A DNA stretch of 54,910 bases from an uncultured Oscillospiraceae bacterium (lineage in GTDB: Bacteria; Bacillota; Clostridia; Oscillospirales; Oscillospiraceae), in contig CAAFPE010000082.1 in assembly GCA_900764755.1 (NCBI GenBank), positions 1-54,910 on the forward strand. Reading direction: 5' to 3'. Position 1 is the stretch's first letter. Each line of letters opens with the position of its first letter. Made by a program: the position numbers and the translations under genes. Below are positions 41,414 to 49,835 of this stretch, in pieces. Below the pieces are notes generated by a model. The model was not told where the DNA came from, made no database searches, and saw only the letters and a list, made by a program, of their open reading frames with translations.

Positions 41414-41475
41414 GGCCGTCAGCGGGCGGCCCGCCGCCTGCCAAGGAGCGCGTGAGAAGGAGAGAAGGATTCCTT

Positions 41476-42852
41476 ATGAAGCTGGAAAATGATCTGCGCA
41501 GCGACCCCATCCGTCCGCTGGTCCTGCGCATCGCCATCCCCAGTACGCTGGCCCAGTTTGTCAGTGTGCTGTACAGCGTGGTGGACCGGATGTACATCGG
41601 AAACATTGCCCAGGTGGGCAGCCTGGCCCTGGCAGGGGCCGGCGTGTGCGGCCCCATCGTCACCATGCTCAGCTCGGTGGCCTTTTGGGTGGGGGTGGGC
41701 GGCTCTCCCCTCATCAGCATCCGCATGGGCGAGGGGCGGCAGGAGGAGGCCCGGCGCATCCTGGCCAACTGCTTCCTGCTCCTCACCGGCCTGGCCCTGG
41801 CCCTGATGGGGGTGGCCTACGCCACCCGGCGGCCCGCCCTGCTGCTGTTCGGCGCCAGCCCGGAGACCCTGCCCTATGCCATGGACTACTACTCCTGCTA
41901 CCTCACCGGCACGGTATTCGCCCTGCTGTCCACCGGGATGAACCAGTTCATCATCTGCCAGGGTTTTGCCAAGAAGGGGATGCAGTCGGTGATGCTGGGG
42001 GCGGTGCTCAACATCCTCCTGGACCCAGTCTTTATCTTTCTGCTGGACCTGGGCGTCAAGGGGGCGGCCATCGCCACCGTGCTCAGCCAGCTGGCCAGCT
42101 GCCTGTTCGTGCTTCGCTTCCTGTTCAGTCCGGTGCCGCCGGTGCGCATCACCTTTGGTGGATACAGCCTGCACACCATGCTTCGCATCCTGCTCACTGG
42201 TCTGACCCCCTTTGTCATCATCGCGGTGGACAACGTGATGATCATTGCCCTCAACGCGGTGCTCCAGCGGTACGGCGGCCCGGAGCAGGGCGACCTGCTG
42301 GTAGCTGCGGCTACCGTCGCCCAGAGCTTCATGCTGGTGGTCACCATGCCCCTTGGGGGCATCACCAGCGGGACAGCCTCCATCCTGGGGTACAACCTGG
42401 GGGCCGGACAGCCCAGACGCATCCTGGAGGCCCAGAAGTACACCCTGCTCCTCTCCCTGGCCTATACCACCGCCCTGTGCCTGGCAGGGCTGCTGCTGGC
42501 CGCCCCCTTCACCCACATTTTCACGCCGGATCCCCGGGTCTCCGCCCTGGCGGTGACCGCCATTCACATCTTCTCCATCGGCGTGGTCCCGCTGGCGGTG
42601 CAGTACGTCATTGTGGACGGACTGAACGGCATGGGGATGATGCAGTTCTCCCTCCCCCTGTCCTTCTTCCGGAAGGCTGTCTATTTCGCGGCCCTGTTTG
42701 CCCTGCCTGCCGCCTTCGGCGCGGTGTCCACCTTCTGCGCAGAGACCATCTCCGACCTGATCCCCCCTCTGGTCACCGTGCTGTTCTACCGTCGGAAGCT
42801 GGGCTGGATCCGTGAGCAGGCCCTGAGCCACCGGGGACCCAAAGGGGCTTAA
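41476..42852 (+). CDS. MATE-family efflux transporter
   Basis: 458 residues with 12 predicted spans in two halves. The start MKLENDLRSDPIRPLVLRIAIPSTLAQ is typical of clostridial MATE proteins (MepA-like), including the proline-rich first span and DRMYIGN in the second. It would export cationic compounds using a sodium or proton gradient. Start ATG follows GAGAAGGA; a slightly upstream ATG at 41452 lacks a site. It is monocistronic. Confidence 0.9.
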   Translation: MKLENDLRSDPIRPLVLRIAIPSTLAQFVSVLYSVVDRMYIGNIAQVGSLALAGAGVCGPIVTMLSSVAFWVGVGGSPLISIRMGEGRQEEARRILANCFLLLTGLALALMGVAYATRRPALLLFGASPETLPYAMDYYSCYLTGTVFALLSTGMNQFIICQGFAKKGMQSVMLGAVLNILLDPVFIFLLDLGVKGAAIATVLSQLASCLFVLRFLFSPVPPVRITFGGYSLHTMLRILLTGLTPFVIIAVDNVMIIALNAVLQRYGGPEQGDLLVAAATVAQSFMLVVTMPLGGITSGTASILGYNLGAGQPRRILEAQKYTLLLSLAYTTALCLAGLLLAAPFTHIFTPDPRVSALAVTAIHIFSIGVVPLAVQYVIVDGLNGMGMMQFSLPLSFFRKAVYFAALFALPAAFGAVSTFCAETISDLIPPLVTVLFYRRKLGWIREQALSHRGPKGA

Positions 42853-42928
42853 ACCGCCTCCCGCACATACGGAAACGGACGCTCCGCAGCGGCGGAGCGC
42901 CTCGCATGAAGCGTTTCGACAAACCGCG

Positions 42929-43188
42929 AACCGGGCGTCCTGTGGGACGCCCGGTTGAGACTGTCGAAAAAGTGGCGGCTCCACTTTTTCGAGAAGGATT
43001 GCACGAAAGCTTTTCCTCGATTTCTAGCGAAATTGTCGGGAAATCTTTCGTGAGAAGTGTCATTTCCGAGGTACACGCCCCCGGAAATGACGGGATTCAG
43101 TTTTATTCCGTCGCCTTCGGGCGCCGGAACTCCTTGCAGGAGGGCTTTTTTGACAAGCTGAACCGGGCGTCCTGCGGGACGCCCGGTT
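42929..43188. repeat. 260-bp element bounded by two near-identical hairpins
   Basis: Both ends carry the 12-bp-stem palindrome AACCGGGCGTCC-TGYG-GGACGCCCGGTT (42929-42956 and 43161-43188), each preceded by TTYGACAA. The right copy runs into CCATTTTTT and acts as a terminator for the MATE gene. The 490 bp from 42853 to 43342 hold no convincing gene; the internal sequence reads open on the plus strand but has no ribosome binding site. A segment next to the right hairpin (GGCTTTTTTGACAAGCTGAA) recurs, with one change, in reverse complement near 7206-7226. Confidence 0.7.
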
Positions 43189-43197
43189 CCATTTTTT
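43161..43197 (+). terminator. Terminator downstream of the MATE gene
   Basis: A 12-bp perfect stem with a TGCG loop followed by CCATTTTTT. Confidence 0.8.
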
Positions 43198-43251
43198 CCT
43201 GCCCAGTCCCCCAAGTCCCGGCAGTCAGCATGAAAATTTCTCCCTCCGCCC

Positions 43252-43280
43252 TTGCCCTTCTTCCCATCAGCCTTTATACT
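43252..43280 (+). promoter_or_regulatory. Promoter of the radical SAM gene
   Basis: TTGCCC (43252-43257), 17-bp spacer, TATACT (43275-43280). Confidence 0.6.
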
Positions 43281-43342
43281 GGAAGCATCCGATGTACTCC
43301 GGTGCGGACTGCGCCGCCCGGGAGATAAAGAGAGGGAACTGT

Positions 43343-44458
43343 ATGAAGCATCTTACATTTTTGGTCAAGCCGGCCTCCAGCCTGTGCGGCCTGCGGTGCC
43401 GGTACTGCTTTTATGAGGATGTCTCTGACAGCCGCCAGCAAAAGACTATGGGAATGATGGCCCCGGAGACCGTCCGCCGCCTGCTCACCGCTGGGGCTGA
43501 GGCCGTGGGAGAAAACGGCTCCCTCCAGATCACCTTCCAGGGCGGCGAGCCCACCCTGGCCGGACTGGACTTCTACCGCTCCTTTTTGGCCTTGGAGCGG
43601 GAGCTGTGCCCCCCCTCCCTCACCATCCGCCACTCCATCCAGACAAACGGCATGGCCCTGGACCGGGAGTGGGCCCGTTTTTTGAAGGAACACCATTTTC
43701 TGGTGGGCCTGTCTCTGGACGGCTTCCGGGACCTCCACGACCGGAACCGGGTGGACCCGGCGGGCAAGGGGACCTGGAGCCGGGCCGTGGGGGCTCTGGC
43801 CCTTCTGGACGAAGCCGGGGTGGAGACCAATCTGCTGTGCGTGGTCACCGGCGCCCTGGCACGCAGCCCGCAAAAGGCATACCAGAGCCTGAAAAAGCTG
43901 GGGGGGCATCCCTTACAGTTCATTCCCTGTCTGGACCCTCTGGAGGGGGAGCGGGGCGGGACCCCCTACTCCCTCACCCCAGAGGGCTACGGCCGGTTCC
44001 TGTGCGGCCTGTTCGACTGCTGGTACCGGGATTGGGCGGCCGGTGAGTATGTGAGCATCCGCCTGTTTGACGACTACCTTCGCCTCCTGGCCGGGATGGC
44101 CCCCAGCACCTGCGCCGCCTCCGGCGCCTGCGGCAGCTACCTGGTGGTGGAGGGGGACGGCAGCCTCTATCCCTGCGACTTCTTCGTTCTGGACCAGTGG
44201 TATATGGGCAATCTCCACACCTGCTCGGTGGAGCAGGCGCTGAACAGCGAGGCGGGCCGCCGCTTTCAGGCCCAGGGCCAGCTCCGCCCGGAGCCCTGCT
44301 CCGCCTGTCCCTATTTCCCGGTCTGCCGCGGCGGGTGCCGGCGGGACTGGGAAGGCTCCGGCCCGGAGACCCGGAACTACTACTGCCCCGCATTCCGCCA
44401 GTTCTTCAACTATGCCCTCCCCCGCCTGAGGCAGGCGGCCAGGGCCATCACCGGCTGA
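43343..44458 (+). CDS. Anaerobic sulfatase-maturase-like radical SAM/SPASM protein
   Basis: 371 residues. The radical SAM motif is CGLRCRYC (Cys15, 19, 22) with FYED after it; QGGEPTLAGL and SIQTNGM follow. The C-terminal SPASM-like region contains CAASGACGSYLVVEGDGSLYPCDFF and CSACPYFPVCRGGC. The organisation matches anSME enzymes that oxidise a Cys or Ser of sulfatases to formylglycine. No sulfatase is adjacent, so the client protein must be encoded elsewhere or differ in type. Start ATG follows AGAGAGGGAAC. Confidence 0.88.
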   Translation: MKHLTFLVKPASSLCGLRCRYCFYEDVSDSRQQKTMGMMAPETVRRLLTAGAEAVGENGSLQITFQGGEPTLAGLDFYRSFLALERELCPPSLTIRHSIQTNGMALDREWARFLKEHHFLVGLSLDGFRDLHDRNRVDPAGKGTWSRAVGALALLDEAGVETNLLCVVTGALARSPQKAYQSLKKLGGHPLQFIPCLDPLEGERGGTPYSLTPEGYGRFLCGLFDCWYRDWAAGEYVSIRLFDDYLRLLAGMAPSTCAASGACGSYLVVEGDGSLYPCDFFVLDQWYMGNLHTCSVEQALNSEAGRRFQAQGQLRPEPCSACPYFPVCRGGCRRDWEGSGPETRNYYCPAFRQFFNYALPRLRQAARAITG

Positions 44459-44476
44459 GACTGCAGGATTTTCTCC

Positions 44477-44521
44477 ACAAAAACAGGGGGCGTTCCCAAC
44501 GGGAACGCCCCCTGTTTTTGT
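44477..44521. terminator. Bidirectional terminator
   Basis: A 21-bp perfect stem (ACAAAAACAGGGGGCGTTCCC and its complement) with a 3-nt loop and T-runs on both strands, between the converging radical SAM and rhomboid genes. Confidence 0.93.
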
Positions 44522-44522
44522 C

Positions 44523-45095
44523 TTACAGCCTGCGGCCGCGGCCCATGGCAAAGCCCAGCCCCGCACCACACAGACCGCCCACAATGTGAGTCAGCTGAGA
44601 GACGCTGTCCTGGGTGGTCACAGCGTCCACCACCTCGCCCCCAAGATAGAGGAGCACCACCAGCACCAGGGTCAGCGGCACCTCCCCCTCCCGCATCCCG
44701 GCCAGGGAGGACAGCACGATCATCATAAACACGATGCCGCTGGCCCCCAGCAGGGCGGAGCCGGGGAACAGAAGAAACTGCACCAGTCCGGAGATCAGAG
44801 CAGTCAGCGCAATACAGCCCAGCAGCCGACGGCTGCCGTACTTCTCCTCCAAAGGCGGCCCGATCACTAGGAGCAGCATGATATTTCCAATAAAGTGGGT
44901 GTAATTGGCGTGGCCCAGCACATGGGTAACCATCCGCGCATAGGTGAGAGGGTCGGTAAGAGGCGCGCGGTAGACGCAGAACAGCAGCCGGGTGCTCTCG
45001 CCCCCCGTGAGCATCCCCAGAAGCAGCGCCCCCAGGGACAGCAGAGAGAAGGTCAGCACCACCGGCGCGTTATATTGCAGGCGCAGCGGCCTCAA
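44523..45095 (-). CDS. Rhomboid-family intramembrane serine protease
   Basis: 190 residues with six membrane spans. The catalytic serine is in GASGIVF (Ser119) and the catalytic histidine in QLTHIVGG (His170); HANYTHFIGN is in the second span. The start is taken as TTG at 45095, which overlaps the serA stop codon (TTGA), giving LRPLRLQYNAPVVLTF as N terminus. No strong ribosome binding site is visible, consistent with translational coupling to serA. It is the last gene of serC-serA-rhomboid. Confidence 0.87.
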   Translation of the reverse strand: MRPLRLQYNAPVVLTFSLLSLGALLLGMLTGGESTRLLFCVYRAPLTDPLTYARMVTHVLGHANYTHFIGNIMLLLVIGPPLEEKYGSRRLLGCIALTALISGLVQFLLFPGSALLGASGIVFMMIVLSSLAGMREGEVPLTLVLVVLLYLGGEVVDAVTTQDSVSQLTHIVGGLCGAGLGFAMGRGRRL

Positions 45096-46264
45096 TGATT
45101 CAGCACCCGAACACGGATCATGCCCGGGATAGCCCGCAGTTCCTCCGCCACCTTGTCTTTGATCCGGCTGTTCAGATCCACCATGGTATAGGCGTAGTCC
45201 TTCTTGGACTTGTTGGTCAGGTTCTCCACGTTGACCCCCTCCGCAGAGAGGATGGAGGTGATCCTGGTCAGCATAGCCGGAATATTCTGATGGATCAGGC
45301 ACACCCGGGAGATCCCGCTCCACTCCTGGGCCACATTGGGCAGGTTGACAGAGTTCTTAATGTTACCGTTGAGCAGATAGTCCTTCAGCTGGTCCGCCGC
45401 CATGCGGGCACAGTTTTCCTCACTCTCCGGAGTGGAGGCCCCCAGGTGGGGCAGCGCTACCACATGGTCCGCCACCACGATCTTCTCATCGGGGAAGTCG
45501 GTGACATACCGGGCCACCCGTCCAGACTCCAGGGCCTGGATCATGTCGTCGTCGTTCACCAGTCCGCCCCGGGCCAGGTTCAGGATCCGGACCTGCCCCT
45601 TCATCTTGGAAATGGACTCTGCATTGATGAAGCCCCTGGTATTGCTGTTATAGGGGATGTGGATGGTGATATAATCGGACACCCGGTACAGCTCATCCAC
45701 ATTTTTCACCACATGGACATGGCGGTCCAGGCGCAGGGCGGCCTCCACCGACAGGAAGGGGTCATAGCCGTACACATCCATCCCCAACTCCAGGGCGATG
45801 TTGCACACCAGCGCGCCGATGGCTCCCAGGCCGATGACGCCCAGAGTCTTGCGGTACAGTTCCGGTCCGGCGAAGGCGGACTTCCCCTTCTCCACCGCGG
45901 CAGCCAGATCCACCCCGGGGGTGTGGACCTGCTCCTGCACCCACTCTGCGCCGCCCAGAATATCCCGGGAGGCAATGAGCAGGGCAGCGATGACCAGCTC
46001 CTTCACCGCGTTGGCATTGGCGCCGGGGGTGTTGAACACCACGATGCCGCTTTCAGAGCACCGGTCGATGGGGATGTTGTTGGTCCCCGCGCCTGCCCGG
46101 GCGATGGCGCGCAGCTCCTCCGGGAACACATAGTCGTGCATAGGGGCGGAGCGGACCAGGATGCCGTCCTCGTTCTCCACCTCGCCGCCCACCTGGAAGC
46201 GGGTCTGATCCAGCAGGTCCAGACCGGCGCTGGAAATCTTATTTAAGGTTTTGATGCGGTACAT
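45092..46264 (-). CDS. serA: D-3-phosphoglycerate dehydrogenase
   Basis: 390 residues: a catalytic/NAD domain with GLGAIG (about 144-149), RGGLVND and the HLGASTPESEENCA segment with the catalytic histidine, followed by an ACT domain from about 320 (serine feedback site). It oxidises 3-phosphoglycerate in serine synthesis. It lacks the extra intervening domain of long SerA types. GAGGTC lies six bases before the ATG. It is 82 bp downstream of serC. Confidence 0.95.
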   Translation of the reverse strand: MYRIKTLNKISSAGLDLLDQTRFQVGGEVENEDGILVRSAPMHDYVFPEELRAIARAGAGTNNIPIDRCSESGIVVFNTPGANANAVKELVIAALLIASRDILGGAEWVQEQVHTPGVDLAAAVEKGKSAFAGPELYRKTLGVIGLGAIGALVCNIALELGMDVYGYDPFLSVEAALRLDRHVHVVKNVDELYRVSDYITIHIPYNSNTRGFINAESISKMKGQVRILNLARGGLVNDDDMIQALESGRVARYVTDFPDEKIVVADHVVALPHLGASTPESEENCARMAADQLKDYLLNGNIKNSVNLPNVAQEWSGISRVCLIHQNIPAMLTRITSILSAEGVNVENLTNKSKKDYAYTMVDLNSRIKDKVAEELRAIPGMIRVRVLNH

Positions 46265-46346
46265 AAAAAAGACCTCGAATCTATGTTGTAATAGGAATGC
46301 CCTATCTTACGGGCGCTGCATGGAGACACCAGCCATGGGAGGGCGC

Positions 46347-47432
46347 TCAGTTGTTCCGGTCGAACTCCCGGATGAACTGGCACAGGCGCTCCACGCCCTC
46401 CACAGGCATGGCGTTATAGATGCTGGCCCGCATCCCGCCGGTCTTGCGGTGGCCCTTCAGGTTAACGAAGCCGGCCTCCGCGGCCTCCGCCACGAACTTG
46501 GCGTCCAGCGCCTCGTCCCCGGTGCGGAAGGTGACGTTCATCCCGGAGCGGGAGCCTTTCTCCGCGTGGCAGCGGAACAGCCGGGAGCTGTCCAGGGTGT
46601 CATACAGCATGGAGGAGCGCAGGGTGCGTAGCTTCTCCATCCCAGCCAGTCCCCCCTGCTCCTCCACCCAGTCCAGGGTAAGGCCCAGCATATAGATGCA
46701 CCAGCAGGGCGGGGTGTTGTACATGGAGTCCTTTTCGATCATGGTCTGGTAGTTCATGATCAGGGGGGTGAAGGGCAGCTCGTGGCCGGCCAGATCCTCC
46801 CGGATGATGACCACCGTCAGCCCGGCGGGGGCCATGTTCTTCTGCGCGCCGGCGTAGACGATGCCGAATTTGGACAGGTCCACCGGGCGGGAGAGGATGT
46901 CAGAGGACATATCGCACACCAGGGGCACAGCGCCCGTCTCAGGAACGTACTGCCACTCGGTGCCGTAAATGGTGTTGTTGGCGCAGTAGTAGAAGTAGCT
47001 GGCCTCCGGGTCCAGCTTCAGCTGCTCCTGGGCTGGGATGTAGGAGTGGTCCCGGTCCCCGGAGTCGGCGGCGATGTTCACCGTGCCGTACTTTTTGGCC
47101 TCCTTCATGGCGATGGAGGAGAAGTTGCCTGTAACGGCGTAATCCGCCTTCCCGGTGCGGCCCATCAGGTTCAGCGGGATCATGGAGAACTGGCCGGAGG
47201 CGCCGGTCTGGAGCAGAAGGACCCGATAGCCGTCGGGCACCCGCATCAGGCGGCGCAGCTTTTCCTGGGTCTCCTCAAAAATCCGCAAAAAGACCTTTGA
47301 CCGGTGACTCATCTCCATCACGGACATACCGGAACCACGGTAGTTGGCGATCTCTGATCCCGCGCGCTCCAGGGCGGAGAGGGGGAGCATGGAAGGTCCT
47401 GCGGAGAAGTTGTAAACACGCTGGTCACTCAT
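46347..47432 (-). CDS. serC: Phosphoserine aminotransferase
   Basis: 361 residues with the SerC opening VYNFSAGPSMLP, the PLP-lysine region YAGAQKNMAPAGL, and the C-terminal HRKTGGMRASIYNAMP substrate motif. It converts 3-phosphohydroxypyruvate to phosphoserine. The first gene of serC-serA, it has a perfect promoter and a leader hairpin upstream. Confidence 0.96.
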   Translation of the reverse strand: MSDQRVYNFSAGPSMLPLSALERAGSEIANYRGSGMSVMEMSHRSKVFLRIFEETQEKLRRLMRVPDGYRVLLLQTGASGQFSMIPLNLMGRTGKADYAVTGNFSSIAMKEAKKYGTVNIAADSGDRDHSYIPAQEQLKLDPEASYFYYCANNTIYGTEWQYVPETGAVPLVCDMSSDILSRPVDLSKFGIVYAGAQKNMAPAGLTVVIIREDLAGHELPFTPLIMNYQTMIEKDSMYNTPPCWCIYMLGLTLDWVEEQGGLAGMEKLRTLRSSMLYDTLDSSRLFRCHAEKGSRSGMNVTFRTGDEALDAKFVAEAAEAGFVNLKGHRKTGGMRASIYNAMPVEGVERLCQFIREFDRNN

Positions 47433-47455
47433 TTGGGAGAACCCCTTTCAAAGAT

Positions 47456-47501
47456 AAAATACTGTCCCGCGCCAAAAGAAACAGGGCCGGGATAGTATTT
47501 T
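47456..47501 (-). promoter_or_regulatory. Leader hairpin of serC
   Basis: A 14-bp stem (AAAATACT plus TCCCG arms with one internal mismatch) starting at about the transcription start. It has no U-run and does not resemble a T-box. It may stabilise the mRNA or occlude a site. Confidence 0.5.
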
Positions 47502-47530
47502 ATTATAGTAAAGAGGAAAAGAAGTGTCAA
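47502..47530 (-). promoter_or_regulatory. Consensus promoter of serC-serA
   Basis: TTGACA (47530-47525), 17-bp spacer, TATAAT (47507-47502). Confidence 0.88.
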
Positions 47531-47583
47531 TCCTTCCGGCCGGAATGTGGGAAATATTTCTTTCGGAGACCGGGAACTCCCCC

Positions 47584-47639
47584 TTGACAACGGTATGCCG
47601 CTCATATATACTGTACATATAGTATATATACACTATATC
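47584..47639 (+). promoter_or_regulatory. Promoter and overlapping inverted repeats of the GntR-ABC operon
   Basis: TTGACA (47584-47589), 17-bp spacer, TATACT (47607-47612). From the -10 onward run two overlapping inverted repeats, TATACT-N8-AGTATA and TATAGT-N8-ACTATA, up to 47639. This is the usual position and form for autorepression by a YtrA-type GntR regulator. Confidence 0.8.
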
Positions 47640-47715
47640 AGAAAGGCACACCGGACGCCGAAGCGCCTGACCCATGCGCAGGGCAGACAGCCGCCCCGTC
47701 TGGAAGGAACCGAAT

Positions 47716-48096
47716 ATGGACATCATTCTCAGTAACTCCAGCGGAAAACCCATCTATGAACAGATCGCGGACCAGGTCAAGGAGCAGATCCTGGCCGGCG
47801 CGCTGTCGGCGGGGGACGCCCTGCCCTCCATGCGCGTGCTGGCCAAGGAGCTGCGGATCTCGGTCATCACCACCAAGCGAGCCTATGAGGAGCTGGAGCG
47901 GGACGGTTTTCTGGACAATGTCCCGGGAAAAGGCTGCTTCGTGGCCCCGCAGAACCGGGAGCTGCTTCGGGAGGCCCAGCTGCGCCGGGTGGAGGACATC
48001 CTCGCCCAGGCCGTGGATGAGGCCCGCAAGGGCGGCTTCTCCCTGTCGGAACTGCAGGAGCTTCTAACCTTATTGTATCAAGGGGACGAATTATGA
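47716..48096 (+). CDS. GntR-family regulator, YtrA subfamily
   Basis: 126 residues: a GntR winged helix (about 10-75, with IYEQIADQVKEQILAG and SVITTKRAYEELERDG) followed by a short dimerisation helix rather than a large effector domain, the YtrA pattern. Start ATG follows GGAAGGAACC. It overlaps the ATPase gene by four bases. It likely represses its own ABC operon until cell-envelope stress or an antibiotic relieves it. Confidence 0.92.
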   Translation: MDIILSNSSGKPIYEQIADQVKEQILAGALSAGDALPSMRVLAKELRISVITTKRAYEELERDGFLDNVPGKGCFVAPQNRELLREAQLRRVEDILAQAVDEARKGGFSLSELQELLTLLYQGDEL

Positions 48097-48962
48097 CAAA
48101 TTGTATTGAGATCAAGGGGCTGTGCAAGTCCTATCCGGACTTCTCCCTTCAAGACGTCGACCTCACCCTCCCCGGCGGCACCATCATGGGGCTGATCGGG
48201 GAAAACGGGGCGGGCAAGACCACCACCATCAAGTGCATCCTGAACCTGATCCACAGGGACGCGGGCGAGATCACCCTTCTGGGGCGGGACAGCCTGCGGG
48301 AGGAGCGGGCGGCCAAGGCCGGCGTGGGTGTGGTGCTGGACGAGTGCTTTTTCCACGACGCGCTCCGGCCCCGGGATCTGGAGCGCATCCTTGCCCCCAT
48401 CTATCCCTCCTGGGACAACGGGCTGTACCGGGACTATCTGGACAAATTCCACCTGCCTGGGAAAAGCCTCATCAAGACCTTCTCCCGGGGCATGAAGATG
48501 AAGCTCTCTCTGGCCGCCGCCCTGGCCCACCGGCCCCAGCTGCTGATTCTGGATGAGGCCACCGCCGGCCTGGACCCGGTGGTCCGGGACGAGATCCTGG
48601 ACGAATTTTTAAGCTTCATCTGTGACGAGGACCACGCCATCCTCATCTCCAGCCACATCACCAGCGACCTGGAGAAGGCGGCGGACTACATCACCTATCT
48701 CCACCAGGGGCGGGTAGCCCTGTCCCAGCCCAAGGATGAGCTGCTGGACCGCTACGGCCGGGTTGGCTGCTCCGCCGGAGATCTGGCCGGCATCCAGCCC
48801 GGCGACCTGCTGCGGGTACGGAGAGGCGCCTTCGGCTGCGAGGGCCTCACCGCTGACCGGGAGGCATTCCGGAAGAAGTACCCCGGTCTGACGGTGGATC
48901 CGGCCACTCTGGAGGACATCATGCTGTTGATCGGAAAGGGGGAGTCCCTGTGCGCGGACTGA
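48093..48962 (+). CDS. ABC transporter ATPase of a YtrA-regulated system
   Basis: 289 residues with Walker A GENGAGKTT, a variant signature region FSRGMKMKLSLA, Walker B LLILDEATAGLD and switch histidine in ISSHITSDLE. A C-terminal extension (about 220-289) follows the ATPase core. The signature SRGMK variant is typical for ABC-2 exporters of the CcmA/BcrA type. Confidence 0.91.
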   Translation: MTNCIEIKGLCKSYPDFSLQDVDLTLPGGTIMGLIGENGAGKTTTIKCILNLIHRDAGEITLLGRDSLREERAAKAGVGVVLDECFFHDALRPRDLERILAPIYPSWDNGLYRDYLDKFHLPGKSLIKTFSRGMKMKLSLAAALAHRPQLLILDEATAGLDPVVRDEILDEFLSFICDEDHAILISSHITSDLEKAADYITYLHQGRVALSQPKDELLDRYGRVGCSAGDLAGIQPGDLLRVRRGAFGCEGLTADREAFRKKYPGLTVDPATLEDIMLLIGKGESLCAD

Positions 48963-49591
48963 TCTGGAAGGATTTTCTTGTGCTGCGAAAGACCCTGCGG
49001 CTGTATGTGCTGTTCCTGCTGGGTTATCTGGGGATGGCCCTGCTGGGCATCTTCGACCTCACCTTTGTCACCACCTTCTGCTCGGTGATCCTGATGATCC
49101 TGCCCATCTCCGCCTTCTCCTATGACGAGTTTGCCCGGTGGGACCGGTATGCCCACACCCTCCCCCTCTCCCCCCGGCAGCTCGTGGGGGGACGCTATCT
49201 GTTCGTCCTCCTGCTCACGCTGGCGGTGGCCGCCATCGGGGCGGTCTCCGCCGTCCTGCTCTCCTTCACCGGCTCCGTCGATCTGTGGGAGAGTCTGGGA
49301 ACTCAGCTGGTCTCTCTGGGCACCGCCCTGTTCATTGTGGACGTCATGTTTCCCCTGAACTACCGGCTGGGGCCGGAGCGTGCCCGCCCCTTCCTGTTCG
49401 CCGTCACCTTCCTCCCCTTCATCCTGCTGTTCCTGCTGGCCAAGGCCGATATTCTGGATCTGTCCTTTCTGGACCGCCTCCAGCCCAGCCAGGCTGCGGC
49501 GGGGTTCGCCCTGGTCCCCCTGGCCGCCCTGGCGGGGCTGGCGGTCTCCTTCCTGGTCTCCTGCCGGGTTGCGGAGCGGAAGGAGTACTGA
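48950..49591 (+). CDS. ABC-2 type permease
   Basis: 213 residues with six hydrophobic spans, beginning GTG (RGLIWKDFLVLRKTLR) 13 bases inside the end of the ATPase gene. GGGGGAG lies five bases upstream. It is the ABC-2 permease that pairs with the upstream ATPase. Export of a peptide antibiotic, lipid or other envelope-active compound is the usual role for such YtrA-linked systems. Confidence 0.87.
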   Translation: MRGLIWKDFLVLRKTLRLYVLFLLGYLGMALLGIFDLTFVTTFCSVILMILPISAFSYDEFARWDRYAHTLPLSPRQLVGGRYLFVLLLTLAVAAIGAVSAVLLSFTGSVDLWESLGTQLVSLGTALFIVDVMFPLNYRLGPERARPFLFAVTFLPFILLFLLAKADILDLSFLDRLQPSQAAAGFALVPLAALAGLAVSFLVSCRVAERKEY

Positions 49592-49593
49592 CC

Positions 49594-49749
49594 GTGGACG
49601 TCAGGCGGCGGCTGCTCTGGCTGGGGCGGCTCACCGCCGCCGGGGCCGCCCTGCTCCCCTTCACGGGGACCGTCCGCCCCGGCGGGCCCCTCTCCTGCTG
49701 CCTGCTGGGGCTGGCCGTGGTCCTGCTCCTTCTGGGCAGCGCGGGGTGA
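49594..49749 (+). CDS. Small membrane protein at the end of the ABC operon
   Basis: 51 residues, GTG start at 49594 with AAGGAG nine bases upstream and two bases after the permease stop. Two hydrophobic stretches (about 8-22 and 31-48) are separated by a short TGTVRPGG turn; the N terminus is arginine-rich (DVRRR), predicting a cytoplasmic N terminus. It is very short, but its spacing and site support it as a real fourth gene of the operon. Function is unknown. Confidence 0.6.
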   Translation: MDVRRRLLWLGRLTAAGAALLPFTGTVRPGGPLSCCLLGLAVVLLLLGSAG

Positions 49750-49835
49750 ACCGGATATTTTTTCCTCCGCCCTTGCGCGCCGCCCCCCATCCGTGCTACA
49801 ATAGGAACAGAATAAAGGGAGAGGGGGCGTGTCTT

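Noticed and set aside
41419..42984. A 521-codon minus-strand open frame over the MATE gene
   Set aside because: Antisense shadow of a clear MATE transporter, with no site and low-complexity Gly/Gln/His content.
42906..43328. 140-codon frame across the hairpin-bounded element
   Set aside because: No ribosome binding site; it translates both hairpins and is explained by the repeat itself.
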